From positions 1 to 16,260 of the forward strand of contig CAMBZY010000016.1 in NCBI GenBank assembly GCA_945872325.1: a stretch of 16,260 bases of DNA, given 5' to 3'. This document shows, in pieces, positions 15,289-16,260 of the stretch. The notes under the pieces are model-generated. The model did no database searches, was not told the origin of the DNA, and was given only the letters and a program-made list of their open reading frames with translations. This stretch comes from Candidatus Kuenenia stuttgartensis (GTDB taxonomy: Bacteria; Planctomycetota; Planctomycetia; Isosphaerales; Isosphaeraceae). Position 1 is the first letter of the stretch. Each line of letters starts with the position of its first letter. The position numbers and the translations under genes were made by a program.

Positions 15289-15429
15289 GGCGTGACCTGT
15301 ATCATACGATTCATCAACGCAATATTAAGGGGATTCGGAATCGAAGGCCAGATAATTCTCTGGCAAATTTCGATCACCTTGAGATGATCGCAACCGGTGA
15401 TAAACGACGAGCATGGAGAATCTTCAGCG

Positions 15430-16260
15430 ATGACTCGACAAATCTGGGTTGGCATAAGCTCGATTTCGCTTGTATTCCTGGTGTCGCTGACTGGTTATTC
15501 AGTCGATTGGAGGCCCGATTTTGTGCCGCCCGCACTGGCGATCAAAGGCGCCAGGATTCAGGTCAAGCCTGGCCAGATCATCGAAAATGGCACGATCATC
15601 ATTCGAAAAGGCATCGTCGAATCGGTCGGAGCAGCTGATAAAGCCAAAGTACCGGCCGATGCGTTCGTTGTCGACGGCAAGGGACTGATTGTATCTCCAG
15701 GCTGGGTTGATGCTTACACGCTGAGTGGATTGGGTACGGGAGCCCGCTCGAAAACCGGTTCAGGCCGAAATCTGCCGACCGGTGAATTTGCCTCACCATT
15801 CACTCCGCCTGACGATCGTGTTGGTATCACTCCGGAATTTTCGGTGGCCGACACACTGTCATTAAGCGACCCTGCCGCCGAGGGACGCCGTAAGCTCGGC
15901 TTCACCTCACAGATTGTTGCTCCAGGTGGTGCAATTCTCACAGGCCAGGGAGCTTTGGCAGCCACCACAGGCCAACCGCGTCGGGAAATTGTGATCGTTC
16001 CCAAGGTCGGATTGCATGTGAATTTAAAGGCTCCATTTGAGCCAAATCCGTCCTCTGATCCAGCTCCAGGCCAGCAATTCGGTCGATTTCGGGGCGGGCC
16101 TCAAGGGCAGTCTCAGGCGAGTGGATATCCGTCGGCGTTGATGGGTGTGATTGCACATTTAAGGCAAAATATACTGGATGCCAAGCATCACCGCGACCTA
16201 TTAAATCATGCGAAAACACATGGTGGAGCACGAGTTCCAGCCGACCCTTCACTAGAAACC
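15430..16260 (+). CDS. Secreted amidohydrolase-like protein (3' end beyond right edge)
   Basis: The first 277 residues of an exported protein of the amidohydrolase superfamily are present and the frame is open to the edge. Seen: a signal or anchor segment (hydrophobic about 8-22); the N-terminal beta-sandwich typical of the superfamily with AIKGARIQVKPGQIIENGTI (37-56) and KGIVESVG (60-67); then VDGKGLIVSPGWVDAYTLSG (81-100), which aligns with the family motif GLIVxPGxIDxHxH. The two metal-binding His of HxH are replaced by Tyr96 and Leu98. The later His and Asp ligands lie beyond the edge. A stretch rich in Gly, Pro and Gln follows (about 209-232). The ATG at 15430 has GGAG about 11 bases upstream. 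It is divergent from the double-hydrolase gene. It may be an inactive relative, or may bind metal differently. Confidence 0.8.
   Translation, partial: MTRQIWVGISSISLVFLVSLTGYSVDWRPDFVPPALAIKGARIQVKPGQIIENGTIIIRKGIVESVGAADKAKVPADAFVVDGKGLIVSPGWVDAYTLSGLGTGARSKTGSGRNLPTGEFASPFTPPDDRVGITPEFSVADTLSLSDPAAEGRRKLGFTSQIVAPGGAILTGQGALAATTGQPRREIVIVPKVGLHVNLKAPFEPNPSSDPAPGQQFGRFRGGPQGQSQASGYPSALMGVIAHLRQNILDAKHHRDLLNHAKTHGGARVPADPSLET

Noticed and set aside
1..16260. CRISPR arrays, insertion sequences, tRNA or rRNA genes, phage or toxin-antitoxin genes
   Set aside because: Looked for on both strands and not seen; all sizeable stretches are explained by coding genes or short intergenic regions.

Overview
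The window looks like an ordinary chromosomal stretch from a planctomycete. This is an inference from gene content: two groEL paralogues around one groES, a coaX / short MnmE-like GTPase pair, a release-factor-like GGQ protein, and several secreted hydrolases of a kind common in that phylum. Shine-Dalgarno sequences are strong before the chaperonin genes and weak or absent elsewhere, which also fits. I did not see an integrase, transposase, CRISPR array, tRNA or rRNA, and nothing points to recent transfer.

Layout. (1) 1-2798, minus strand: a chaperonin block transcribed right to left as groEL (complete), groES, groEL (second paralogue, cut by the left edge). (2) 3198-4091, plus: a secreted BD-FAE-type alpha/beta-hydrolase, ending at a perfect 11-bp hairpin shared with the convergent operon to its right. 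(3) 4153-7294, minus: obgE, coaX and a divergent MnmE-like GTPase, each pair joined by a 4-nt ATGA overlap. (4) 7510-7764, minus: rpmA (L27), with its own promoter and Rho-independent terminator. (5) 7994-11250, plus: a DNA-end-processing operon of ligase-associated exonuclease, ATP-dependent DNA ligase and a GGQ release-factor-like protein, apparently read from a leaderless promoter. (6) 11241-15243, minus: two coupled genes for secreted proteins, a large double alpha/beta-hydrolase followed by a beta-propeller-like protein with a carboxypeptidase-regulatory-like domain. (7) 15430-16260, plus: the 5' part of a secreted amidohydrolase-like protein, open at the right edge.

How the genes work together. 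Blocks 1, 3 and 4 are housekeeping (protein folding, ribosome assembly, CoA synthesis). Block 5 pairs two members of the bacterial ligase-associated repair set and adds a translation-related gene. Blocks 2, 6 and 7 encode exported enzymes, probably for polymer or ester degradation.

I found no clearly new multi-gene system. The best leads are proteins that keep a fold but lose canonical catalytic residues: an MnmE-like GTPase without the C-terminal CxGK motif, a hydrolase whose second domain has Gln at the nucleophile elbow, and an amidohydrolase without its HxH. The GGQ protein with an unusual C-terminal domain inside a DNA repair operon is also worth attention. Family assignments come from motif recognition by eye; no database search was run.
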